From: Eremomyces bilateralis CBS 781.70
Lineage: Eukaryota; Ascomycota; Dothideomycetes; Eremomycetales; Eremomycetaceae
Length of the DNA stretch: 64,000 nt
Assembly: GCF_010015585.1 (NCBI RefSeq)
Contig: NW_022985090.1
Span: 293,935 to 357,934, forward strand
Reading direction: 5' to 3'
How positions within the stretch are numbered: the stretch's first letter is position 1; each line of letters starts with the position of its first letter. Below, piece after piece: positions 19,393-31,500 of the stretch. The notes beneath the pieces were generated by a model. It saw nothing but the letters and a program-made list of their open reading frames with translations, did no database searches and was not told the origin of the DNA. A program made the translations under genes and the position numbers.

Positions 19393-21117
19393 ATGGTGGT
19401 CCATGTTCCTCGAGTCGCGGCCGCGCTCAATCCCTTCCGACAGCGTTTCCAACGGGATGCGCAGTATCAACAAGTGCCAGATGACGAAGATGGAGAGGTG
19501 GGAAGGGCGGGATATCTGTATTCTCCGCCGCGACCGCGAGGACGCGCACAACCCCCTCCGTTCACCAATCGACAGTCGAAGTTGAACGCAATTATCGTTC
19601 TGTTTGGGTTTGCGATTGTCACTCTGGTGATCGCGTTGTTCAGGTAAGTCCTCTGGCTGTGTTGTTTGCAAAGACCTGGACGAACTGTCTAGGCGGTGGT
19701 CGAATACTCAAGCGAAGAATTCCGTAGGTCCAAAGCCTTCTCAAGTAGAGACTCTTCCTTCTGCGACACAGTTGAAAATGGATACCAATGCCATCCTGCG
19801 AAATCCCATTTCTGGGGCCAATACTCCCCTTACCACTCCCTCAACGACTCATACACTCAAAGATCAACCGCCCACCTTTGGGAACAATGCGCCATTTCGT
19901 CTGCCCATGTCCTCTCCCGTCATGGTGCAAGATACCCAACCCTCGGGAAATCTCTCATATATGCACAACTTGTAGCGCGACTACAGTCTCAAATACCCCA
20001 GACGGCGATGATCGGCAAATGGGGCTTCCTGCGCACATACAACTACACCTTATCCATCCATTCCGATCTATTGAGCGAGTTCGGACAGCGCCAGATGTAC
20101 AACAGTGGACTCCGCTTCCATGACCTGTATGGCTCACTATTCAGCCCTGATGAACTGAACCTGTTCGTCCGAGCCGGCGACCAGAACCGCGTCGTCGAGT
20201 CCGCGCTCAACTTCACCCAGGCCTTCTGGTCAGCCGCAACGCCGAAAGCGCCCCATTCCAGCGCGACCGATGAACCGATTCCAATCCTTCGTATTCCCGA
20301 GAAGCCACGCGAGAACAATACCCTGCACCACTCGTTATGCGCGCCGATTGAGACGGGGGAATATAGCGACCTCGGGAGCCATGCACAGGAGGAATGGCTG
20401 GCGCACTTCGGGCTACCGATTTCGACTCGGTTGAACGAGGAGCTTCCTGGCGCGTCGTTGACCGCGAATGATGTCGTCAGCATGATGGAGCTCTGTGCCT
20501 TTGAGACGGTCACCCGCCAGCCGCCGCAGGGAGAGCTGGCGGGGTTCTGCCACGGCTTTACGGTCGCGGAGTTTGCGGAATTGGATTACTATCATAGTCT
20601 AGGGAAGTACTACGGATATGGGAGTGGGAATCCGGTGGGGGCGGCGCAGGGTGTTGGTTGGGTGCGCGAGTTGATTGCGCGGTTGACGGAGCAGCCGGTC
20701 AAGCATGCCGGAAGCATCAATACGACGCTCGACTCCGATCCAGCGACATTCCCCCGCGGAGGGAAGTGGAAGCTCTATGCCGACTTCAGTCATGACAACG
20801 ACATGTCTGGTCACCTCGCGGCTCTGCGTCTATACAAGACGCGGCTGCGCAATAATACGAGGCAGCATCCGTATGATTCGGACGGGTACTCGGCATCTTG
20901 GACGGTCCCGTTCGCGGGGAGGATATACGTGGAGAAGTGGAGGTGTGGGGAGGAAGATCGGATCAGAGTATTGGTCAACGAGAGGGCCATGAATTTACCA
21001 TGGTGCCGAGGCAAATCTCAAGCAGATGGTGAAGACATGACTTGTGCAATTCAGGATTTCGTGGATGGGCTGATGGAGATGGGAGATTGGGGATGGGACG
21101 AAAAGTGTTTCCCTTGA
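19393..21117 (+). CDS. Phytase-like histidine acid phosphatase with N-terminal membrane anchor
   Basis: Exons 19393-19643 and 19728-21117 give 546 aa. Acceptors at 19712 and 19727 both keep the frame; the TAG at 19725-19727 is preferred. The first ~60 residues are cytosolic, basic and proline-rich. They are followed by the helix NAIIVLFGFAIVTLVIALF and then the ectodomain. The ectodomain aligns by eye with fungal phytases: CDTVENGYQC, HFWGQYSPYHSL, the catalytic motif LSRHGARYPT (~148), YYGYGSGNPVGAAQG, the proton-donor motif DFSHDND (~438) and DGYSASWTVPFAGR. Histidine acid phosphatases hydrolyse phytate or other phosphate esters. Typical phytases have a cleaved signal peptide; here the anchor suggests a membrane-bound (secretory pathway or surface) enzyme. 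Confidence 0.87.
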
Positions 21118-21502
21118 TATTTGGGCAGGTTTTGGATATTGCGGCTTCAAGCGTCTGAATTGTAGATATACCCTCTATCGGTATCATTTAGGAGTCAAAA
21201 GGTCTATTTTGAGTTTCCAGATCTTTGTTTGGTGTTGGACACTTGCGTATGTCGCTATCCATCCTCGTCCAGATATCAATGTGATGACTCGTGGAAACTG
21301 GATTGGCCAAGCAAACAGTCCGGATATATGACTCGGGTATGACCGAACACGATGAGTGGTGATTTCCCAGCAGAATCCACATCTTGAAATACAAACCACT
21401 CGTCTATATAACATTTGCGCTACCATGTTCACGATTTATAGAATGCGGTGACGACATTTGCTACTTTGACGTTTAAATTGGTTGTCACGGCGTATACCAA
21501 GA
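21118..21502. other. Intergenic, methyltransferase promoter
   Basis: No gene recognised in the 385 bp between two plus-strand genes. Confidence 0.5.
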
Positions 21503-22877
21503 ATGGATGACCCTGAAGAGCAACGTGTGTTTCTAGCGGCCATCAACTCTTTCTAGTATGTCTCCCCAATGCATTCGAAATCCCGGTCGATTTAAACAGT
21601 CGATTTTATATTTTCCTTTGCTAGAGTATCATCGCATAGTCCACCAGCTAACCCTAACGCAGTTCGTACCGACGTGCCGCTCATCTCAATGTCACCCATA
21701 CGCGAAGGCAATGCTTCTATAACCTACCAGAAAGCCATTGGAGCCTCCTCGCGCGGGAGCCATTCAACTTACAGAAAGTTTTCAATGATGTAGACGATGC
21801 AATCGACTCGAATGCAGACATCGCAGAGGCGATTGCAAATGCCGGGTTTCAGTCGTTCGGTCTTGAGCCACCGGAGAAGCTAGATTCAGCGGGTATGTCG
21901 AAATATCTCGAGCAACGCGTTTATACTGGCCTCCGGACTCTGACGGTAACCTAGCAAATGTATCACCAAGTGACTTAGACAAGGCTCGAAGTACGATACG
22001 GCAACTGTATAGAGATTGGTCTGCTGAGGGCGAAGCTGAACGCCTCGCATCATATGTCCCTGTGTTTGCCGCGTTGCGAACGCATTTTCCATTTCCTGAA
22101 ACTGAACTCCACGGGATAAACATCCTCGTCCCTGGCGCTGGACTTGGGCGGCTTGTCTTAGAACTTGCAAAGGCTGGATACACAGTGGAAGGGAATGAGA
22201 TCAGCTATCACCAACTTCTCGCCAGCTCCTTCATGCTGAATCACACTCAGAGGGCTAGGCAGTTTGAGCTATATCCGTGGGCTCTCACATTCAGCAATCA
22301 TCTCTCTCGCTCCAACCAGATGGAGAAGATTATGGTCCCGGACGTGCATCCAGGGACATTCTTGGACGAGGCGAGCCAAGGGCTTCCTATTCATGCCGGC
22401 GAAAGGATGTCCATGGCAGCTGCCGATTTCTGTGAGGTGTACAAACAGCCTACCGCATCAGCGACATTCGACGCAGTCGTCACGGTCTTCTTTATCGATA
22501 CTGCGCCGAATCTAATCCACTACATCCAAGCCGTGCACAATTGTTTGAAGGATGGCGGTTTGTGGGTCAATCTAGGACCTTTATTGTTCCATTTTGATGG
22601 GAATGCTGCTTCGAGGGGGGACACCGAGGATATGGAGACATCACAGAATGACGATGGGGGACGGTTCAAGGGGATAGGAGAACCCGGCTCGGTGGAGCTG
22701 ACGAACGAAGAAGTTCTCGACCTCGTCGAGAGGCTCGGGTTCAAAGTGGTGGAGAGTAAGGAGACGGGGTTAGAAACGGGATATATTCAAGATCCACGGG
22801 CGATGCTGAATTATAGTTACAGACCATCGTTCTGGGTTGCGAAGAAGTGTGGGCCTATGCCAGCAAATTTATCGTGA
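21503..22877 (+). CDS. N2227-family (carnosine N-methyltransferase-like) methyltransferase
   Basis: Exons 21503-21555, 21663-21892 and 21955-22877 join to 401 aa (introns 107 and 62 nt). The N-terminal helical part (SYRRAAHLNVTHTRRQCF, LQKVFNDVDDAIDSNADI) precedes a Rossmann SAM-binding domain with ILVPGAGLGRLVLELAKAGY, then GNEISYHQLLASSFMLN. Later come TFDAVVTVFFIDTAPNLIHY and GGLWVNLGPLLFHF, hallmarks of the N2227/CARNMT1 family. Animal members methylate carnosine to anserine; yeast YNL092W is a homologue. The physiological substrate in fungi is not established, so only the reaction type (SAM-dependent N-methylation, probably of a His-containing peptide) can be inferred. Confidence 0.9.
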
Positions 22878-23219
22878 GAATAAATTCCACTTGGAAAATG
22901 AATCTCATTGATCCTAACAAACACTTGAGTCGGTTACACGACTTGATATGCGCTTTGTTTGTGGCATACGGTTCCTTAAGAAAAGGGACCTTAGCCAATA
23001 GATCTGGCGGTGAGGGCTACCCGAAACAAACCTCGAGTCCAACTTCCTCATTGTTCCCCCCGCTCGATACGGTAGGCAAGATAGGCCTACCTAAGTGCAT
23101 GAAATTGAGTTCTCTGTTTGTATTTTGATTCTTTTCTCAAAATAATTCACGCTGCCATCTTCCTGAGATACCTCTGCTATTGTTGCGCTGCAGCGAATTG
23201 TTCATTTATAGTTACTTCC
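22878..23219. other. Intergenic, S33 hydrolase promoter
   Basis: 342 bp with no recognised gene between two plus-strand genes. Confidence 0.5.
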
Positions 23220-25408
23220 ATGGCGTCGAAGAAGAGCGTGTCGTGGCGCTTGCCACCAGACTCTCCAGGCTCGACTCGACTCAATCTTCCGAAGCATCGG
23301 AGGGCGCCCCGTACTATTCCCTGGATTATATGTTTCTCTGCCTTTTTTATTCTTTTCTTCTTTTGCCAAACGCGGTATGGAGTCGAGTTATGGAGGGGTC
23401 AATGGAATCCGCCGATCGCACAGCCTCCGTTCAGCTGGACGGACCTCTACCCGTCGAAGTCAATAGAGTGGCGGAGCTGCTTTGATAGGTTTCAATGCAC
23501 CCGGTTGGATGTTCCACTTGATTGGGAAGATGAATTGGATAGGCGGAGGGCAGCCATCGCCATGATTAGGCTGCCTGCGAAGGTCCCCCCTGGACATCCT
23601 AGTTATGGAGGAGCTGTCCTTATCAATCCAGGTATGATCGTGTATATGATTGCCTTGTTATAATAGAGCTCACATAACGTAGGCGGGCCTGGTGGCTCAG
23701 GAGTCAATACGTTGCTTTCGATAGGACAAGAAATCCAGACCATTGTCTCTTCTCCAGACAACCCTCCAGAGCCATATGCACGATATGCGGATGGCGTAGA
23801 AGACCGGCCTCTTTACTTTGACATCATAGGCTTTGATCCAAGAGGGGTGAACAATACTGTTCCAACGGCCTCTTGTTTCCCGGACGACCTGAGTCGCCAT
23901 AACTGGAACCTCCAAAGTGAATCCCAGGGTGTCGCCTTGGACAATTCCTCTTTTGAGATAGTTTGGGCTCGTACACAAGCTCTCGCGTCTAGCTGCTCCA
24001 AGACGATCTCCGGTATGGAGCGTGGTATTGAGGAGGTAGGAAAGTTCATGAACACCAGAGTGGTCGTCCATGATATGATCCAGATGGCCGAGAAGCTGGG
24101 CGAGTGGCGCGAAAGGACTGCAAGGGGAAACCTCAACCGATGGAAATCGCTAGGAGATCACCATCAACGAGCAGTTTTGAAACAGCAAGCCTACCAAAAA
24201 GGCGCAGAGAAAGTGCTCTACTGGGGTTTCTCCTACGGCTCGGTGTTAGGAATGACTTTGGCCACAATGTACCCTTCGCGCCTTGGTCGTATTGTCGTGG
24301 ACGGAGTCTGCGATGCCGATGACTACTACCGTGGTGGATGGATGTCGAACTTACAGGACACTAACTTTGTTCTCGATTCATTTTTCCGACTCTGTAATGC
24401 CGCTGGCAAGAGCTGCGTGATACATGATGAATCTGACCCCTTGGCTGCTCAGCGAATTTTCAGCGACGTGACGGACTTCCTGAAACTCACACCCCTTCCT
24501 GTACCAGGTGATGGGGCCTTTGCTCCAGATGTGATCACCCTTTCAGATCTCCTCGAAGTCGTCAAAGATGGCCTCTACAACCCTCAATTTTTCCCCGTCG
24601 TCGCTGAGGTCATTGCAGCGCTGCATGCCCGGGACGGCAGAAAGCTGGCCGCGCGCAAGCAAGGCAATCGGCCCACGTCGACGGCTTTTTGTCGCGGCAC
24701 GGACTGCCAGAAAAAAGGACCGTGGTCTGAAGATTGCCACGATCCAAGCTTTGCGGTGTGGCAAGGTACGTATCTCTCAATTTCGCCATCACGACTACCC
24801 AGCACTTCTACTGACGTGATACAGAGGAGACGTCCGCTGCGATACTGTGCTCGGATGCTCCTGACAAGTTGAGCGAGGGGCAAGAGTTTCATAGGGAGAA
24901 GTGGCACCAGTTACTGCAGCAAAGCGAAGTCCTGGGACCGGCTTGGTCGTCGATCACGCAACATTGCGCGGCCTGGAATGTCCGTCCGAAGGATCCTTCG
25001 CCGGCTAGGTGGGCAAACGGTACTGATGAGAATGGGAATATCATAGGCATTGGAGCGAAGAAGACGAGCACGCCGCTATTGTTCATCGGGAACTCGAGAG
25101 ATCCCGTGACGCCGCTCCGCAATGCTGTTAAGATGTCAACACGCTTCCCCGGTAGTGCTGTTCTGCAACAGGAAGGCGAGGGACATTGCTCGTTGGCAGA
25201 GATGAGTCTCTGTACCGCGGAGATTGTCAGGAACTATTTCCGGAAAGGAGCAGTGCCACCCCATGGAACGGTCTGCAACATTGATGGGAATGTTTTCCAC
25301 AGGGACGCTGTGCGAGAAACCGAACAGATAGGAAGGGAACATCGTGAACTACGTACGGCGCTCAGACGGTTAAGTAAGCTGCCACGGAAGTCGTGGCTGG
25401 GAATCTAG
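23220..25408 (+). CDS. Membrane-anchored S33/TAP-like serine hydrolase (tripeptidyl aminopeptidase type)
   Basis: Three exons, 23220-23631, 23683-24765 and 24825-25408, give 692 aa (introns 51 and 59 nt). After a basic N-terminus a single helix (TIPWIICFSAFFILFFFC) acts as signal anchor. The alpha/beta-hydrolase core has the oxyanion-hole segment NPGGPGGSG (built across the first splice), IIGFDPRGVNNTVP, and the nucleophile elbow YWGFSYGSVLG (Ser ~321). It ends with the TAP-like C-terminal domain carrying the acid in GNSRDPVTP and the His in GEGHCSLAEMS. The full catalytic triad is present. Family members release tripeptides or act on small esters/peptides. Substrate is unknown. It is convergent with the giant gene 94 bp downstream. 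Confidence 0.9.
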
Positions 25409-25502
25409 CCTCATCATTCGTTTGGTGTGATCAGAAATGAGAGTTCTAACTATTGATTTGTCCAACTATAGTCTGTCGTCAGATAGAAAGCACAATTGAT
25501 AT

Positions 25503-28500
25503 TCAATTGCTGGGGGCCAGTCCCTTTCCATTCTCTTCAGTTACCTGTACACCCAGTTTGTCAAAATCGACATCATTCGCCCAATCTTCAAAGGCTTGCT
25601 CATCGCTAGACGCATGCTCATCGAATGCTGGATCATTGGTCTCATCTATCGGATTCAATACGCGCCCCGGTTCCTCGATCATTTCGTATTCATCGAATCC
25701 ATCTTCTTCCTCGTCGTCCTGTTCGTCTTCCGCCGTGCTTGTGAACTGCGCATGCATGCGCCTCTGAGTAGGCTCGGTCCATGCCGTGAAGAAAGGGTGG
25801 TTGGCAGAGAGCGGGCTTCGTTGGCAGACATAGCCCATTGGAGAATCTGAAAAGTCTTTCCCGCGTCGGCGCATAGAAATCCAATCTTTCATGAATGCAA
25901 ACGAGTTTCTTGGACCAAGTACGGGGGAAGTAGGCCAATTGAGCACCGATATAGTGTGTTGCTGTTTTGCATCGGTATTATCACTGGTAGCCCCATCGAT
26001 CGCTGTAGAATCAGTATCAGAAGCCGCTGAAGAAGCCGCCGAAGAAGCCGCCGAAGTACACAGAGACATCTCCACGTCGTTAGCGGGGATTGAATCGACA
26101 TGAACGGCCTCCATAGCCATATTTGAAGAGCTCCCCTGGACACAATTACTGGACTCGTCGCTACGCATCTCGACATCTGTGGCGCCTTGCTCGTTGTTCG
26201 TTTGCTCGTTAGAGATTCCGAGGAAGAAGGCAAGATACTCGTATTCCTCATAGCTGAAGTAAAGACGGCCTGCAAACGCCCCGATCTCGACGGTGAGCCA
26301 TGGTGGAGCCCGCCAAAACTTAGGGAGCGGTGGGAAGGACCAATATTGGAGGTTGTTGAAGCATAGCATGCGTCGGGATATGGGAGCGGCATATGTGATG
26401 AGGTGTATTCGGCTGTCCCACTTGCTAAGCAGCCCGAGAACCGCTTCCGCCTCTTCAGGCGTGATGATGAGAGCGTGGCAAGACTCTACGCTCAAAAGCA
26501 GCCAGTTCACAGATCTGAGGAAATTATCGTTGGCGGTCCCCCTAGGGGATCGTACAGTTCGGGTGAATTCTGCCGAGACGAACAACCTGGCTTCACCGCA
26601 GTACTTGATCTTATGCTTCTTGCCTGTGGCAGTTTGCTCGAGGACTTTGAAAGCAGAGACGATGTCCGAACTGGTCGTTGGAAGGGTACCAGTTTCAATG
26701 AACGAATTGATTGCCCGGCTGAGACCAGCAAAGATAATTGGCTGGAAGTAGATCGGCTTTTGCACCTGTCGGACCTTCTCGACCTCCTGTTGCACCTCTC
26801 TTTCTTGCTCCACCTCCTGGAGCGCAAAGGCATTTACAGCTTCGCCTGTGTCCTGGAACCTTTTGCGACAGCGGTCGAGTTCGCCGATGATATTCCGTAT
26901 CTCTCCTGGGCTAGAGTTGATCATCAACCTTCTCCGAGCTCGAGGTTCGTACATCTCGGCAAGGCTCTGCTCCTCTCTTTGTCGAAGGATCTGAACAAAG
27001 TTCTCACGGTCTCCTTCAATCTCCAAAACCCTGGGATGATCAAGCACAGCTTGTTTCCGCCGACAGTAGTCCATTCCCTGAGAAATGAATAACGGCTGCA
27101 TTTGCTCGATCCCGACACACGTGTTCTCAAGTAGCCATGACACAACATCGAACGACGTGATTTCTCCTTTCAATGCCGCTCCGCGATGATCTCGAATGCT
27201 CTGATTCACCTCCGGTGGCAAAAAGAACGTGACGCTTTGGGTAGTGCCAAGAAGGCGAAGTCGCATGGCAGCTGCTTGTTGTTAGCCGATTCGCGAGATC
27301 TGTAAGGAATTTGAGGTTACTTAGTGTTGACAAACCTTGGACAAGTTGATCTTTTGTTTGAGACAACCCTAGTGTTAGAGCGCCCCGTGCATTGACTGGG
27401 AGCTTCAAGTCTGTTCCACGGGCATGGGACTGATCAATATAAACAAGACATCCAGCAAGATTATCCGCGAAAGACGAAGCCAGGAGTGGGACGAGTGTCC
27501 CCCCCTTAGAGTAGATCATAGGCTTGCTATTTTTGTCGAAAAACAGGGCAGCAGTAGCACTGTGACCTTCGGAACCGTGTAACTTACTGTCCACACCTAG
27601 CCATTCCTTGACTAGTGTCAGATTGTCCATCTCAAGGACTTGAGCACCAGCATCGATAAGGATCATTATCCCTTTCTCGCAGAGCATCCGCAGTAAACCG
27701 TTCTCACCAATGTGCTTTCCCTGGAGGTCCACAGCTAGGACACAGTCCCTATTTCTCGGCTTCAGAAGATATATGAGAACTTCGGCATTGACACTAGACA
27801 GCTTTGGTAGGTCTTGCTGCTTTATGTTGAACGGAAGTAAGAACCGATTGTCGTTAGTACCGCTGAACCCTGTGGTGAGGGCCAGAGCTCCTCTAGCCTG
27901 ACCTTTACCACCCGTAGTCTGCATAGGAGGGGCTGCCGAGGAAGACTGTGCTAAAGGAATATCCCATGATGAACTCTGCAGCTTATGTGGGAAAACCTTG
28001 GCATGCTTTGGAAAGGCCAAGTTATTAAGAAAATAGTCAATGACAGGCACCTCAAGCCGCAGGCAACTCCATAATTCCTTGAGCTGAATCTCGTCATCGA
28101 GATTGATGGCCATCCAATCCTTCAGCGAGTCGGGTACAGCCCCCTGGGCATGTATCCATCTCTCGTAGTGGCTGGCAGGATCATCGGTCTGCATCAGGTG
28201 CTGAAGGGCCCCACGGAGCTGCTGAGGGGTAAGTCCACCGTAATAGAAGGATAGCGATGTCAGCAAGAGCGATACATCTGGCTGACCGAATTCGGCTTGT
28301 TCACTAGGGACACCTTTTGCATGAAACGGCACGCTTATGGGCTCTCGATCCGGATGTAGTCCGTATTGTACGTTCCATCTCTTTTTTAGCGTAAGGATCA
28401 GAATCCGGTGCACAAATAACCCCCGCAGAAGGTAGATCACGTCTCGGATGGTCGGTATTTCACAAAACCCGTTACGAATCGCTTCAACATCAACAGGAGT

Positions 28501-31500
28501 GACCTTCTCCTCTGAAATGAATCTCCGAATCTGCTCTCCATGTTCTTGAAGGACCTCTCCTTGAGGGAGAATGCTACTTCTGCCGGAGCAAATGTCATCA
28601 ACCAGTCTGTTGACCAACGCAATCTCTGCATCCCGCCTCATGAAGTATACCATTGGGAAACCGCCGTTGGGTCGTTCAACGACCTCGATGGAGGTTGGAA
28701 ACTGCTGGTGGATGCTCCAAAAGTGCACCTTCGCTAGGCTCAACACTTTCTCCACAGTTCCCCAGCGATGAGAATGACCAGGAAGCACCTTCTGAGAACC
28801 GGAGGGGTAAATCAACTGCGTTTGGACGGCTAGAATACTGTCGCTTTCGTCTAGAATATCGCGACACCGTCTCTCGAGCCAATTTTGAACGTTCTATCGA
28901 GCGTTAGTCATCAAACAGCTGGCGATTCAATCCAATGGGGTACCGTACTATCATTGGAGTAGCCTGCTCTACCTTCCCGTCAAGAAGCATCTGGAGACCG
29001 CTCAACTTGAAGGAGAGACCATGTTCCGGGTTTTGGATCAAAATGCCACCCGAGCGCCTCACAGCCTGATGTAGATCGTGATATGCCCTAATGTTCTGCA
29101 CGGTGGCACGTGTCCTTCGAGAAAAGGGGATATGTGAGACTTCCCTTCCAATTAGCCCTCCAAGGCGGGATTGCAAAACTTGCGCTGACTGCAAAAGCAG
29201 ACTTCTCGGTACAATCAACCGGACCAGGCGCCTTGTATCAGCAAGCACGCAGGCCACCATCGGGAAGACAACGCTACTCTTACCTTGCCCCATATTCATC
29301 TGTAGAAGAGAGTTCATCCCACCAGAGGGGCTTATTGTCGCCATCGCGACGTCCACCTGCTCAGGACGAATCGAAATATTGGACTCGATTTCCAGCAGAA
29401 GCCAGTCTGGGAACCGTTTCGGATCCCAGTTCCGAGTGCCCATATTCGCAACTTCGGCGTGGAGAATTTGATCATTGCTTCTGGACGCAGCTGCCCATAG
29501 ACGAAGGAGTCGCTGCAGTCGAGTGATAGCATCTGCGAAGTGGAAGACGAAATCTTTGGCTGGGCCCACAAGTCGGGCTCCGGCCGAAGTGCGAATTGTC
29601 TCTAACAACGAGACAACGCTCACTGCCGGCCAGAGCCCGCCGCTCTGCATCCAGAAGGCTTGCGGTGATGCTGAAGAAGGTCCATTTTGCGCGGCACAAA
29701 GGAGTTGGAATATGTCAGATCGAGCTTGCTCGATATATGACTGTAGCGTCTGACTATTGAGCTCGCCTAATCCCATGCGATCCATAGTTTTGGTGGACTT
29801 GAATGCATCCAGACTCTTGCGTAAATCCGCACCGTACAGATTCCGAATTGAAGAACCACTTTGGACGAGGGGCGTCAGGATTTTTTCTAGCTCAATCACC
29901 TCTGCGGAGGCATTTAGTGGTTGGCGGGTGTTTGGATGGGATTCTCCAGGGCCATTTTCGATCCGATGCTGGGAGAAAAGCTCCTCCAAGGGGAACATCC
30001 GGCCCATGGATCTGAACGACACCCCATCAATCTGGAAGCTTAAGGGAAGCAGCGAAGCCAGGATTTCTGTCGTTGTCCTCTTGTCAATCTCTGCCCGGCA
30101 ATTATCGAGATGAAACCTTTTCTGGGAAAATGACTTAGGGAAAGTATCGTTTTGCGATACGTAAAGCTTGTGCAAGGCGTGCTGCACTGCCTCAATGTAC
30201 GGTGAGAGACGGAAGTTCGCGTAGAGACGGCACCATTCTGCCTTTAAGCTGTCTAAAGCATCGTCGAGCCTGATATAGCCGAATGCAATGTCGGACAACC
30301 CTTTCACATTGTGCCAAGCGCACGGGAATTGTATTGTCAGTAGATCGCCCAGCCGATCACAATCGCGCTTGACATGGCGCTCATAGTCCTTGCGGATGTC
30401 GGTCTGCTCGGTTCGTGAAAATTGTCGAATCTCAGGGGGAGGAGGCTCGGCAAACTCAGGGACTCTTTCATGAATGAATGATTTTCGAAACTTTTGATAT
30501 GCCTTGAAGCCAACAAAACATTCGAACTCAGGCGGCGGTATGACTTTGAGTTCTTCGACAAATACGTAGACCAGGAGCGTACGTATTGCATCCATGTCAA
30601 CTTCATCTCGGAAACAGATCTTCGCAAACAGGAACATCATCATGCTTTCGTCTTCCAGGTTCAAGCATCTGCAAAGTGACACCAGGCTGCCCCAGTGCTC
30701 CGATATATTGAGGGACAATATCTCGGAGAGAACGCCACCGGAAAAAGGTGTATCGAACCCCCCGATAAGCGGCCAACTCTCAAGTTTGCCCATAAGATCT
30801 TCACAGGTTTGGAGAGAGCTTGGATTTGCATTTCTGACATCTTTCACAACCCGGATGACATTCAACCGCGCTGCAGACCCACTGTCGTCGCCTCTGGCTT
30901 GGTAGAGTAGATCTACAACCCCGGTGAGCGGTTCCTCTATGCTCGCGAGTCTTTGATACAGGAGCCGTCGGTACCGGCTTCGATCAGAGAGATGGGCATC
31001 GCCTTGAGACTCATCCATCTGGTATGGCGTACCATTCGTGTCATAGAATCGCCCAAGCTCATTTGATTTAGCCAAGATACGCTGCACCGCGCTTAGATAC
31101 GGTTCTTGCTGAATGTGTGTGGTGAGGTGTGAATCCCATGTGATACTTTGCATCCTCTTCATCTCAGGAGGATAGTAGACTCTGATAGGAGTTAGGTGTG
31201 CGATCTGTGTCAGAATTGTTTTGTGCAAGGTGGGATTGAGCGGTTGCCAAGGAATGCTAGACGCTGAACGTAAGCAATGCAATGCCTCCTCGGATCCAGT
31301 ACGCCGGGTCAGTGGATCTGGTAGAATCCATGACGTGTACGCATGAAGAAGGGCCTTTTCGTAAAGAAATCGCGGCTCTGGAGCACAGTCGATTCGTCCC
31401 AAAGTATCGTTTACAAAGTACCTGCAAACTGTTAGCAAGCGCTCAAAAATCTGATTCCTTCGTCAAAATATTGTCCGAACGGGTGTATACAAGGCTCCAA

